Assembly: GCF_027924185.1 (NCBI RefSeq)
Contig: NZ_BRVO01000003.1
Span: 459,968-523,967, forward strand
DNA length: 64,000 bases
Direction: 5' to 3'
From: Neptunitalea lumnitzerae
GTDB taxonomy: Bacteria; Bacteroidota; Bacteroidia; Flavobacteriales; Flavobacteriaceae
Shown here piece by piece: positions 26,277 through 34,426 of this stretch; position 1 is the stretch's first letter, and each line of letters opens with the position of its first letter. The notes beneath the pieces were generated by a model. The model worked only from the letters and a program-made list of their open reading frames with translations. It searched no databases and was not told where the DNA came from. The position numbers and the translations under genes were made by a program.

Positions 26277-26660
26277 ATGAAAAAACTACTAGTACTTTTT
26301 ACCATTGTTACAATGCTTGTTTCTTGTAATAATGACGATGATAACGGAATTTTAAATACAGCTGCCGGTACTTGGTCAGGTATCTATACAGGTTCTGGAG
26401 ACAACGGAACTTTTACCGCTACGGTAAATTCAGATGGCTCATTAAACGGAACTGCAGCATCAGACAATTTACCTGATTTTGAAATGAACATTACGGGTAC
26501 AGTTGATGCTGATGGCAATATGACCGCAGATTTAAGTGCTTTAGGTATCCAAATTGGAAATTTTACAGGGTTATTACTAGAGACTGAAGCTTCTGGTAAT
26601 TGGAACACCAATTATTTAGACACATCATATTCAGGAACTTGGACTGCTAGCAAAGAATAA
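26277..26660 (+). CDS. Small secreted lipoprotein of unknown function
   Basis: 127 residues. The lipobox is MLVSCNNDDD, with aspartates after the cysteine. The body is beta-rich and repetitive in pattern: GTWSGIYTGSGDNGTFTATVNSDGSLNGTAAS, then NITGTVDADGNMTAD and SGNWNTNYLDTSYSGTWTASKE, consistent with a small up-and-down barrel (lipocalin- or avidin-like). No enzyme motif. It stands alone on the plus strand between two inverted repeats of the same TTACATT/AATGTAA type. Confidence 0.75.
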   Translation: MKKLLVLFTIVTMLVSCNNDDDNGILNTAAGTWSGIYTGSGDNGTFTATVNSDGSLNGTAASDNLPDFEMNITGTVDADGNMTADLSALGIQIGNFTGLLLETEASGNWNTNYLDTSYSGTWTASKE

Positions 26661-26667
26661 TCACTTC

Positions 26668-26686
26668 TTACATTAAAAAAATGTAA
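26668..26686. repeat. Inverted repeat TTACATT-N5-AATGTAA
   Basis: A perfect 7+7 inverted repeat lies 8 bp after the lipoprotein stop and 52 bp before the tRNA gene. It uses the same 7-mers as the palindrome at 26237-26254 in the opposite order. No T-tract follows, so it is a poor terminator. Confidence 0.4.
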
Positions 26687-26695
26687 TGAAAATGC

Positions 26696-26727
26696 TTTGC
26701 AGTTATCTGTAATTCATTTTATATTTG
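26696..26727 (+). promoter_or_regulatory. Two-box promoter of tRNA-Gly (TTTG-N20-TATATTTG)
   Basis: TTTG (26696-26699) and TATATTTG (26720-26727) are separated by 20 bp, a perfect Bacteroidota promoter, and end 10 bp before the first base of the tRNA. Confidence 0.7.
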
Positions 26728-26737
26728 CAGCATCTTT

Positions 26738-26810
26738 GCGGGAGTAGCTCAGTTGGTAGAGCGTCAGCCTTCCAAGCTGAATGTCGCGAGTTCGAACCTC
26801 GTCTCCCGCT
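26738..26810 (+). tRNA. tRNA-Gly (anticodon TCC)
   Basis: 73 nt. Acceptor arms GCGGGAG (26738-26744) and CTCCCGC (26803-26809) pair perfectly with discriminator base T. The anticodon stem TCAGC/GCTGA encloses the loop CTTCCAA with anticodon TCC at 26771-26773, and the T-loop TTCGAAC is present. CCA is not encoded. A T-run right after the gene probably ends transcription. It reads GGA and GGG codons. Confidence 0.97.
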
Positions 26811-26826
26811 CTTTTTTATTTCCCTT

Positions 26827-27741
26827 TTAAAATATCGAAAATCCTGTTAGCGTTGTTAAACGTTCTAACGTTTCTATCCCTAAATAAGAGTTTCCTTTTT
26901 TATTTAGTTTAGGACTCCAAACCGCAACACTGTAATGACTTGGGTGCACTGCTACAATACCACCTCCTACACCACTTTTACCTGGCAACCCAACTCTAAA
27001 AGAAAACTCACCAGATTCATCATAGAAACCACATGTTTGCATAATAGCATTAATACGTTTAGCATGCCTTGGCTCTATATACACTTGTTCATCATTCAAC
27101 AACTTGCCTTTGTTAGCAAATATCATAAAGCTTTGCGCTAAATCTTTACAAGACATTTCTAGACTACATTGGTAAAAATAAAAATCTAAGATGTCTTCAA
27201 TATCATTATGAATATTCCCAAAAGACTTCATTAAATTAGCTAAAGATGCATTTCTAAAACCATGCTCTTTTTCAGACATAGCCACCTTCTCATTATAATC
27301 TAAATTCGGGTTCCCCGAAATTTTACGTACAAAATTTAAAAAGGCCTCTTTCGGGTTTTGATAATAAGACATTAAAATATCTGCTATTACAATGGCACCA
27401 GAATTAATAAACGGATTTCTAGGAATACCATTCTCATATTCCAATAAGGTTAAAGAATTAAATGGGTCGCCCGAAGGCTCTACTCCCACTCGTTTCCAAA
27501 CATCTCTATCTAGCACCTTCATAGCCAACACTAAAGAATATACTTTGGAAATACTTTGAATAGAAAACCGCTCGTAGGCATTACCCAAACTAAAACCAAC
27601 ACCATCAATACTATCTAAATAAATACCATATTTAGATGCATCTACATTTCCAAGTTCAGGGATATAATCTGCTACAGCACCTTTACTTTCTAGGCTACTA
27701 ACCTCTGTAAATATCTCCTCTAATATTTCTTGATAATTCAT
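26827..27741 (-). CDS. glsA: Glutaminase
   Basis: 304 residues, the usual GlsA length. Hydrolyses glutamine to glutamate and ammonia in the cytosol. It has a beta-lactamase-like serine-dependent fold: the SxxK motif lies in RFSIQSISKVYSL, with RNPFINSGAIV and VGLPGKSGVGGGIVAVHPSHYSVAVWSP in the expected order. It is downstream of pepE with a 3-bp gap, suggesting a shared amino-acid salvage transcript. It converges with the tRNA gene, 16 bp apart. Confidence 0.95.
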   Translation of the reverse strand: MNYQEILEEIFTEVSSLESKGAVADYIPELGNVDASKYGIYLDSIDGVGFSLGNAYERFSIQSISKVYSLVLAMKVLDRDVWKRVGVEPSGDPFNSLTLLEYENGIPRNPFINSGAIVIADILMSYYQNPKEAFLNFVRKISGNPNLDYNEKVAMSEKEHGFRNASLANLMKSFGNIHNDIEDILDFYFYQCSLEMSCKDLAQSFMIFANKGKLLNDEQVYIEPRHAKRINAIMQTCGFYDESGEFSFRVGLPGKSGVGGGIVAVHPSHYSVAVWSPKLNKKGNSYLGIETLERLTTLTGFSIF

Positions 27742-27744
27742 TCG

Positions 27745-28446
27745 CTAAAATTTCAAACTTGCACCGGTGGATATCTCATAGGCCTCTTTTGTCTGCTCAA
27801 AAATTCTCGCACTCAAGTCACCTTTTAATACTATTTCTTCTCCGTTAACCGCTAACCAGCTACCCTCTCTTAAACCAATTACTGGTTGGGTATTAATTTT
27901 ATGAAACTCTTTTATTCTAGTTTCTCTGGTTTCACCCATGTGTTTGCTTTGTGTATCTGCATCTATATAATGGGGGTTAATATTAAATGGCACCAACCCT
28001 AAAGTTTTAAAGCTTGGCGGATAAATGATTGGCATATCGTTAGTGGTTTGCATAGTTAACCCGGTAATATTACTACCAGCACTAGTACCAAAATAAGGGG
28101 TCCCTTCATTAACAACTCCTCTAATAACCTCCATCACTTTATTTCTATAAAGCTGGCTTACCAATAAAAAGGTATTTCCTCCACCAACAAAAATAGCTTC
28201 AGCATTTTCTACAGCCGCTACCGGATTCTCAAAAGTATGCAACCCAACTACCTTTTTATTAATTGTACCAAATCCTTTAGCCGCAATAGCAGTATATTCA
28301 TCATGTGTAATACCACCTGGTCTTGCATAAGGCACAAAAAGCACTGTTGCTACATCTTTAAAAAACGCTTCAAGCTCTGGCAATATATAAGACAAGTAAG
28401 TACCTCCGTGTATGGTAGAAGTACTTGCAATAATCATTTTTTTCAT
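27745..28446 (-). CDS. pepE: Dipeptidase E (peptidase family S51, alpha-aspartyl dipeptidase)
   Basis: 233 residues. AIFVGGGNTFLLVSQLYRNKV and PYFGTSAGSNITGLTMQTTND are the S51 signatures; the serine in GTSAGS is the nucleophile. The family cleaves N-terminal aspartyl dipeptides in the cytosol. There is no signal peptide. It is first in a two-gene operon with glsA, both releasing amino-acid nitrogen. No perfect promoter box was found in the 122-bp divergent gap upstream. Confidence 0.92.
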   Translation of the reverse strand: MKKMIIASTSTIHGGTYLSYILPELEAFFKDVATVLFVPYARPGGITHDEYTAIAAKGFGTINKKVVGLHTFENPVAAVENAEAIFVGGGNTFLLVSQLYRNKVMEVIRGVVNEGTPYFGTSAGSNITGLTMQTTNDMPIIYPPSFKTLGLVPFNINPHYIDADTQSKHMGETRETRIKEFHKINTQPVIGLREGSWLAVNGEEIVLKGDLSARIFEQTKEAYEISTGASLKF

Positions 28447-28568
28447 TCGTTTAAATAAAATTTTGATGTAAATTTAGTGAACATAAGCATTAATTAACAA
28501 AAGTTTATATACACGTTGTTTTTAAATGTGCCAAACTTATAATTTCTTTACTAGACAATTTAAGAATC

Positions 28569-29345
28569 ATGAAAAATATTACTCCAATAAAAATAGTTTT
28601 TGCATTTATCCTACTGGTACACGGTTTAACTTTTGCACAAGAAGAACGTGAACCACTTATGGGGAAAGTAATGTACCGCAATGTAAATGTTGAAGGCATG
28701 AACGTTATTAACGTAACTGCCGAAACCGTACAAACCACTGACGAAGATGGAGAGTTCTCTATTGACGTAAAACCTAGTGATATGTTAGTTTTTACTTCTT
28801 TAAACTACGAGCTTACTTCCGTAGAAATTACACAAACCATTATAGACAACGGAAGATTAGTGGTAGAAGTAAATGAAAAAATTACAGAATTAGATGAAAT
28901 TGTACTTTCACCAGAAGATCAGGAAAAATTTATAGATGCCAAAAGTGAAGAGTTTGCAGCATACAACACCTTTTCTTATGAAAAAGATGATGCTACTAAA
29001 ATTGACAATCCATCTTTACCAACACAAGTAAGAGGATTACAAAACGGATTAAATTTTGCTAACATTGCTAAACTATTGTTTAGAAAAAGAGACAAAGACG
29101 CTAAGGAAGAAGAAGAATTGTCACAACTGAAGCTTAGCGAAATCATGCTTCAAGTATACGATATTGAATTTTTTGTGATAGACCTTAAAATTCCGCAAGA
29201 CAAGGTGCAAGAATTTGTATACTATTTAGACAGCCAGCCGTTCTCTAGAGAATTACTTAAAAAAGATCAAGAGTTTTTATTTGTAGATTGGTTAGTAGAA
29301 CAAAGTAAAAATTTTAAAGAGCAATTAGAAGAACCTAAAGAGTAA
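28569..29345 (+). CDS. Periplasmic protein with carboxypeptidase-regulatory-like domain
   Basis: 258 residues. The signal peptide is ITPIKIVFAFILLVHGLTFAQ. Residues about 25-110 (PLMGKVMYRNVNVEGMNVINVTAETVQTTDEDGEFSIDVKPSDMLVFTSLNYE) form the Ig-like CarboxypepD_reg_2 fold also found at the N-terminus of TonB-dependent receptors. The remainder is charged and helical, with no receptor barrel. It is followed by the DUF6702-like gene and the M1 peptidase, a grouping that looks like an operon of secreted proteins. Function unknown. Confidence 0.8.
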   Translation: MKNITPIKIVFAFILLVHGLTFAQEEREPLMGKVMYRNVNVEGMNVINVTAETVQTTDEDGEFSIDVKPSDMLVFTSLNYELTSVEITQTIIDNGRLVVEVNEKITELDEIVLSPEDQEKFIDAKSEEFAAYNTFSYEKDDATKIDNPSLPTQVRGLQNGLNFANIAKLLFRKRDKDAKEEEELSQLKLSEIMLQVYDIEFFVIDLKIPQDKVQEFVYYLDSQPFSRELLKKDQEFLFVDWLVEQSKNFKEQLEEPKE

Positions 29346-29392
29346 AGGCGCTTTGTTTGTTTTATAATCAAAATTATATTTCATTTACAGTC

Positions 29393-29899
29393 ATGAAATA
29401 TACCAAACTCACATTACTAACAGCCGTATGTATTTTTCTGCTAAGTTTCACAGTACATAAATATTATGTAAGCACCACAGAAGTAACATATAGCAGTAAA
29501 GCAAAATCGTTTCAAATAACATCAAGGTTATTTATAGATGATGTAGAACGTACCCTAAATGAGCGTTACGGAATCAACTGCCAATTAGATTCTGATAAAG
29601 AATTTAAAGATGCCGAAAAATATCTTTCATTGTACTTTCAGGAAAAATTTAAGATATATCTAAACGGCAAACAAACACCGTATCAATTTTTAGGAAAAGA
29701 GTACGATACAGACCTTATCAAATGTTACATTGAAATACCAAATATTAATAAAGCAGACATGAAATCTGTTACGGTAGAAAACTCCGTACTTTTTGAAATG
29801 TTCCCTGAACAACAGAATATCGTACATATTAAAATGAACAATTCTGTAAAAAGCTTTATACTTACTAGAGAAAATAAGAAAGCTTTGTTAAAAATTTAA
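29393..29899 (+). CDS. Exported DUF6702-like protein
   Basis: 168 residues from ATG 29393. The signal peptide MKYTKLTLLTAVCIFLLSFTVHKYYVSTTEVTY gives the mature HKYYVS start typical of the family, and FQITSRLFIDDVERTLNERYG is the second conserved segment. I assign it to the DUF6702-like group from that pattern; no function is established. The upstream ATG at 29357 would add 12 residues before the signal peptide and is less likely. It precedes the M1 peptidase, which probably shares its transcript. Confidence 0.75.
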   Translation: MKYTKLTLLTAVCIFLLSFTVHKYYVSTTEVTYSSKAKSFQITSRLFIDDVERTLNERYGINCQLDSDKEFKDAEKYLSLYFQEKFKIYLNGKQTPYQFLGKEYDTDLIKCYIEIPNINKADMKSVTVENSVLFEMFPEQQNIVHIKMNNSVKSFILTRENKKALLKI

Positions 29900-29973
29900 C
29901 ATTTGCTAAACATTTTCTTTTAAATTGAGTAAATTCCGCCTTTTAATTCATCATTACAAAAATCCAATCTACT

Positions 29974-32271
29974 ATGACCAAGTACACGTATAGCTTTTGG
30001 GCATTATTGCTTGTTTTAGGAATAAGCACTTCTTGGGCCCAAGAAACGGAAGAAAAGGTTGAAAAAAAACCTGGCCACGAAAACATTAACAGGTTCAGAC
30101 AGTTATATCAGGAATTCTCTTCTCCTAATATGTTCAGAACTGCTTCGGGAGCTCCAGGACCTTCTTACTACCAACAGCAAGCAGATTATGTTATGAACAT
30201 TGAGCTTGATGATAAAAATGAAAAAATTACCGGTGAAGAAACCATTACATATACAAATAACTCTCCAGATGTATTAGAATACCTATGGATGCAGTTAGAC
30301 CAAAATGTAAGAAGCAAAGATTCTAAAACTCCACTTATAGAAGAAGACGGATTAAGACCGGCAACCATGCCTAATTCTTTCGCTCAACAATATATGGAAG
30401 ACCCGTTTGATGGTGGTTTCAACATCACCTCTGTAACCACAGAAAGTGGAGCTCCTTTATCATATACCATCAACCAAACCATGATGCGTATTAACATTGA
30501 TACCCCATTACAACCAGGAGAAAAAATATCTTTTAAAGTACAATGGTGGTACAACCTTAACAACCATGTTACCAACAGAGCTCGTTCTGGGTTTGAACAT
30601 TTTGATGAAGATGGTAACAACTTATATATTATTGCCCAATTCTATCCAAGAATGTGTGTGTATAATGATGTAGAAGGTTGGCAAAACCTTCAGTTCTGGG
30701 GGCGTGGAGAATTTGCATTGCCTTTTGGTAATTATGATGTAAACATTACTGCACCTGCAGACCACATAATGGATGGTACAGGAGTTTTAGAAAACAGAAA
30801 AAAAGTACTTTCTAGAGAAGAATATAAAAGATGGGAAAAAGCTGAAGAAACCTATCACGAACCTGTAGTAATTGTTACCCAGGAAGAAGCAGAAGCTAAA
30901 GAAAAAGAGTTTTCTGATAAAACTAAAACTTGGCACTTTGTAGCTAATAACGTAAGAGATTTTGCTTTTGCGTCTTCTCGTAAGTTTGTTTACGATGCTA
31001 TGGCTGTAAACATTAACGGTAAAAAAGTAATGGCTATTTCCTTATATCCTAAAGAAGGAAACCCACTTTGGGGAGAATACTCTACAAAAGCTGTTGCAAG
31101 TACTTTAGAAAGCTATTCTAAATATACATTTGATTATCCTTATCCTAAGGCTATTTCGGTGCACTCTAAAAATCAAGGTATGGAATACCCTATGATTTGT
31201 TGGAACTATGGTAGACCAAACCCTGATGGAACGTATTCTGATAGAGTTAAATTTGGAATGATTAGTGTAATTATTCACGAGGTAGGACATAATTTCTTCC
31301 CTATGATTGTGAACTCTGACGAGCGCCAATGGACTTGGATGGATGAAGGATTAAATAGTTTTATGGAATACTTAGCAGAACAAGATTTCCAGAAAAAGTA
31401 TTTACCAGAAATTGGTGAATACCCTTCTAGAAGAGGACCTGCTGAAAAAATTGTACCTTACATGAGCGGAGATCAAGATTATATTTCCCCTATCATGTCA
31501 AACTCTGAAAATATTTACAAGTTTGGTTCTAACGCATATTCTAAACCTGCTACGGCCTTAAATATTTTAAGACAAACTGTAATGGGACCTGAACTTTTTG
31601 ACCACGCTTTTAAAACTTACGCTAAAAGATGGATGTTTAAACACCCTACTCCAGAAGATTTCTTTAGAACTATGGAAGATGCTTCTGCAATGGATTTAGA
31701 CTGGTACTGGAGAGGTTGGTTCTATACCACAGAATATGTAGATATGGGCGTTAAAGACGTAAGAACATTTTATGTATCATCTAAACCAAACAAAGAAATT
31801 AAAGACCTTGCTAAACAAAGAGGTATTGAACTAGCAGATTTACCTCCATTAGTATATTTAGTAGAAGAAGGAAGCGAAGATTTTGATGCTGCTTTAAAAG
31901 GAAAAACACCAACTGAAACCTCTCAAACTTTGAACGAGTATGTTATGGATAACTTTACTCCAGAGCAGAGAGCTTCATTAAAAGCACCTAAATACTTCTA
32001 CGAAATCACCTTTGAAAAGCCAGGAGAATTACCAATGCCGTTAATTGTAGAATACACTTATGAAGATGGTACAGTGGAAACTGTGAAATATCCTGCTCAA
32101 ATTTGGAGAAGAAACGATACCGAAGTGAAAAAGGTTATTGCTTCAGACAAGGTTCTTAAAAGCGTAAAAGTAGATCCTAAAAAGGAAACTGCTGATATAG
32201 ACACAGCAAACAACTCTTGGCCTAGAGAAACTTACGAGTCTGACTTTGAAAAATTCAAAAACAAACAATAA
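29974..32271 (+). CDS. Secreted M1 family metallopeptidase (aminopeptidase N-like)
   Basis: 765 residues. The signal peptide is MTKYTYSFWALLLVLGISTSWAQ. The N-terminal beta-sandwich (YVMNIELDDKNEKITGEETITYTNNSPD) is that of M1 peptidases. The substrate-recognition loop reads QGMEYPMICW, and the zinc site is HEVGH (His435, His439) with Glu458 in WMDEGLNSFMEYLAE. A C-terminal region of about 200 residues has no motif I recognise. It likely removes N-terminal residues from peptides in the periplasm or outside the cell. A terminator at 32317-32350 follows. Confidence 0.94.
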   Translation: MTKYTYSFWALLLVLGISTSWAQETEEKVEKKPGHENINRFRQLYQEFSSPNMFRTASGAPGPSYYQQQADYVMNIELDDKNEKITGEETITYTNNSPDVLEYLWMQLDQNVRSKDSKTPLIEEDGLRPATMPNSFAQQYMEDPFDGGFNITSVTTESGAPLSYTINQTMMRINIDTPLQPGEKISFKVQWWYNLNNHVTNRARSGFEHFDEDGNNLYIIAQFYPRMCVYNDVEGWQNLQFWGRGEFALPFGNYDVNITAPADHIMDGTGVLENRKKVLSREEYKRWEKAEETYHEPVVIVTQEEAEAKEKEFSDKTKTWHFVANNVRDFAFASSRKFVYDAMAVNINGKKVMAISLYPKEGNPLWGEYSTKAVASTLESYSKYTFDYPYPKAISVHSKNQGMEYPMICWNYGRPNPDGTYSDRVKFGMISVIIHEVGHNFFPMIVNSDERQWTWMDEGLNSFMEYLAEQDFQKKYLPEIGEYPSRRGPAEKIVPYMSGDQDYISPIMSNSENIYKFGSNAYSKPATALNILRQTVMGPELFDHAFKTYAKRWMFKHPTPEDFFRTMEDASAMDLDWYWRGWFYTTEYVDMGVKDVRTFYVSSKPNKEIKDLAKQRGIELADLPPLVYLVEEGSEDFDAALKGKTPTETSQTLNEYVMDNFTPEQRASLKAPKYFYEITFEKPGELPMPLIVEYTYEDGTVETVKYPAQIWRRNDTEVKKVIASDKVLKSVKVDPKKETADIDTANNSWPRETYESDFEKFKNKQ

Positions 32272-32316
32272 GATAGCTAGCTCTTACTGAGTAACTTTTA
32301 GTTTTAAACATAAGAA

Positions 32317-32350
32317 AATCCGGTTCTACTACAGAATCGGATTTTTTTAT
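32317..32350 (+). terminator. Terminator after the M1 peptidase gene
   Basis: An 11-bp stem with one G-U pair (32317-32327 with 32333-32343) and a 5-nt loop is followed by a T-run. Confidence 0.85.
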
Positions 32351-32395
32351 TGTACAAATAGAAACACACAACCAACCGTTCTAAGAAAATCTTTC

Positions 32396-32403
32396 TATTT
32401 TTG
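32396..32403 (+). promoter_or_regulatory. -7 element TATTTTTG before the HAD-like gene
   Basis: A perfect TAnnTTTG match 8 bp before the ATG at 32412; no clear -33 TTG. Consistent with a very short leader. Confidence 0.4.
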
Positions 32404-32411
32404 CAGATAGT

Positions 32412-32822
32412 ATGAAGTCAACACAACTTACCATAGCAGTAGATTTTGATGGCACCATTGTAGAGGATAAGTATCCTCACATTGGAACACCACTACTTTT
32501 TGCTTTTGAAACATTAAAGAAGTTACAAGCAAATGGTCATTTACTAATTTTATGGACGTATCGCTATGGCGATAAGCTACAAGAAGCTGTTGACTTCTGT
32601 AAAGAAAACGGGATTGAATTTTACGCCGTTAATAAAAGCTATCCGGAAGAAAAATTTAATGGGGAAATTAGCAGAAAAATTCATGCTGATATCTTTATTG
32701 ACGACAGAAATTTTGGAGGCATGGTTAGCTGGGGAGCTATATACCAAAAAATAGTAAAAGAAGAACCCGAAATAAAACAGAACAAAAAGGGAGGTTTCTT
32801 CTCTTTTTTAAAAAATAATTAA
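32412..32822 (+). CDS. HAD-like hydrolase (BT0820-type)
   Basis: 136 residues. Motif I is AVDFDGTIVED with the nucleophilic aspartate; motif II is LILWTYR; the late acidic motif is ADIFIDDRNFGG. The protein is short, without a cap domain, like Bacteroidota HAD proteins annotated as BT0820-like hydrolases, probably small-molecule phosphatases. The C-terminal tail (KQNKKGGFFSFLKNN) is basic. It lies 2 bp before map, so the two are probably cotranscribed. Substrate unknown. Confidence 0.85.
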   Translation: MKSTQLTIAVDFDGTIVEDKYPHIGTPLLFAFETLKKLQANGHLLILWTYRYGDKLQEAVDFCKENGIEFYAVNKSYPEEKFNGEISRKIHADIFIDDRNFGGMVSWGAIYQKIVKEEPEIKQNKKGGFFSFLKNN

Positions 32823-32824
32823 TT

Positions 32825-33643
32825 ATGATTAAAGTTAAGACTTTAGAAGAAATAGAATTAATGCGAGAAAGTGCTTTAATTGTTTCTAAAACATTAGGAA
32901 TGTTAGCTACTGAGCTAAAACCAGGTGTTACTACGAACCAATTAGACAAATTAGCTGAAACTTTTATCAGAGACCACGGTGCAGAGCCTGGTTTTTTAGG
33001 TTTATACGGTTGCCCGTCTACCCTTTTAACCAGTGTTAATGAAGCTGTTGTTCACGGATTACCTACCGATAAACCTCTTGAAGAAGGTGACATTGTATCT
33101 ATAGACTGTGGTACCCTAAAAAATGGTTTTTACGGAGACCATGCATATACTTTTGAACTTGGTGAAGTAGCACCTGAAACCAAAAAGCTACTAGAAATTA
33201 CAAAACAATCTCTTTACGAAGGCATAAGAGCTTTTACCAATGGAAACCGTGTTGGCGATGTAGGCTTTGCAATACAAAACTTTTGCGAAGCAGAAGGGTA
33301 CGGTGTTGTGAGAGAACTTGTAGGTCATGGCCTTGGTAAAAAAATGCATGAAGACCCAGAAATGCCTAACTACGGACGAAGAGGTAGAGGTAAAAAATTT
33401 GTAGAAGGTATGGTAGTTGCCATAGAACCTATGATTAACTTGGGTACGCACCGCGTAAAGCAACTTAAAGATGGCTGGACTATTGTTACTGCCGACGGAA
33501 AACCTTCTGCACACTTTGAGCATGATGTTGCTTTAATTAATGGGAAACCAGAAATTTTATCAACTTTTGCTTATATCTACGAAGCATTAGGCATTGCATC
33601 AGACGAAGAAAAAGAGTTTAGACAACAGGATTTGGTATTGTAA
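32825..33643 (+). CDS. map: Methionine aminopeptidase type I
   Basis: 272 residues. Removes the initiator methionine from nascent proteins. Metal-site segments are present in order: IDCGTLKNGFYGDHAYTF (aspartates), VGHGLGKKMHEDPEMPNYG (histidine), VVAIEPMINLG (glutamate) and AHFEHDVAL (glutamate). The start IKVKTLEEIELMRESALIVSKTL is typical. It begins 2 bp after the HAD gene and is followed directly by a methyltransferase. Confidence 0.96.
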   Translation: MIKVKTLEEIELMRESALIVSKTLGMLATELKPGVTTNQLDKLAETFIRDHGAEPGFLGLYGCPSTLLTSVNEAVVHGLPTDKPLEEGDIVSIDCGTLKNGFYGDHAYTFELGEVAPETKKLLEITKQSLYEGIRAFTNGNRVGDVGFAIQNFCEAEGYGVVRELVGHGLGKKMHEDPEMPNYGRRGRGKKFVEGMVVAIEPMINLGTHRVKQLKDGWTIVTADGKPSAHFEHDVALINGKPEILSTFAYIYEALGIASDEEKEFRQQDLVL

Positions 33644-33644
33644 T

Positions 33645-34415
33645 TTGAAAAAGCTTTTTAAAACGGTACTAAATACTGTACCCCGCCCATTACTGATACG
33701 TTTAAGCTATGTTGTACGCCCTGTAATAGCAATAGCACTAAAAGGTACAAAATACACCGACCCTATAGATGGTAAAAGCTTTAAAGAGTTTTTACCTTAC
33801 GGGTATGGTACGCAACGTAGCAATGTTTTATCTCCGTCTACCCTGTCGTTGGAAAGACATCGTTTGTTATGGTTGTATTTAAAAAGCGAAACAGATTTTT
33901 TTACTGCCTCTAAAAAGGTATTACATTTTGCACCCGAACAAGCCTTTTATAAAAGGTTTCGCAAAATGAGTAACCTTACCTATACTACTACCGATTTAAA
34001 CTCTCCTTTAGCAGATGTAAAGGCAGATATTTGTAATCTTCCGTTTCCAGATAATGCGTATGATGTAATTCTATGCAATCATGTATTAGAGCATATACCA
34101 GACGATACAAAGGCCATGCAAGAACTCTTTAGAGTGTTAAAGCCCGGAGGAATGGCTATTTTACAAATACCGCAAGATTATAGTAGAACACACACTTTTG
34201 AAGACGATTCGATAACCGATAAAAAAGAGCGCGCTAAAATATTTGGTCAGTACGACCATGTACGTGTGTACGGCATGGATTATTTTGACAAGCTTAGAAG
34301 CATTGGTTTCCAGGTAACAGAAGAACATTACACCGATAAACTTACCGCAGAAGAAGTGGAAAAATATTGCCTTGCAAAAGGTGAAATTATTCCGGTTTGT
34401 AAAAAACCGGAATAA
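33645..34415 (+). CDS. Class I SAM-dependent methyltransferase (Methyltransf_11 type), TTG start
   Basis: About 256 residues. The core has VLHFAPEQAFYKRFRK in the motif I position (with glycines replaced), TTDLNSPLADVKADICNLPFPDNAYDVILCNHVLEHIPDD and VLKPGGMAILQIP, the standard motifs of Methyltransf_11. I chose TTG 33645, 1 bp after the map stop, because it gives the plausible N-terminus (M)KKLFKTVLNTVPRPLLIRL; another in-frame TTG at 33594 would overlap map by 50 bp, and no ATG fits. Substrate unknown. The last codons lie within a 13-bp hairpin at 34386-34416. Confidence 0.85.
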   Translation: MKKLFKTVLNTVPRPLLIRLSYVVRPVIAIALKGTKYTDPIDGKSFKEFLPYGYGTQRSNVLSPSTLSLERHRLLWLYLKSETDFFTASKKVLHFAPEQAFYKRFRKMSNLTYTTTDLNSPLADVKADICNLPFPDNAYDVILCNHVLEHIPDDTKAMQELFRVLKPGGMAILQIPQDYSRTHTFEDDSITDKKERAKIFGQYDHVRVYGMDYFDKLRSIGFQVTEEHYTDKLTAEEVEKYCLAKGEIIPVCKKPE

Positions 34416-34416
34416 T
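34386..34416. terminator. Terminator hairpin overlapping the methyltransferase stop codon
   Basis: A 13-bp perfect stem (34386-34398 with 34404-34416) and a 5-nt loop include the last nine codons and the TAA (34413-34415) of the methyltransferase gene; the convergent apbE gene ends 10 bp away. T-tracts are poor on both sides, so termination strength is uncertain. Confidence 0.6.
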
Positions 34417-34426
34417 ATAACTTCAC

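Noticed and set aside
33191-33523. 110-codon open frame antisense to map
   Set aside because: It lies wholly inside the strongly supported map gene, has a cysteine- and phenylalanine-rich composition typical of antisense shadows, and has no promoter.
33594-33644. A longer methyltransferase starting inside map (TTG at 33594)
   Set aside because: It would overlap map by 50 bp and add a non-conserved extension; the TTG at 33645 just after the map stop gives a better N-terminus.
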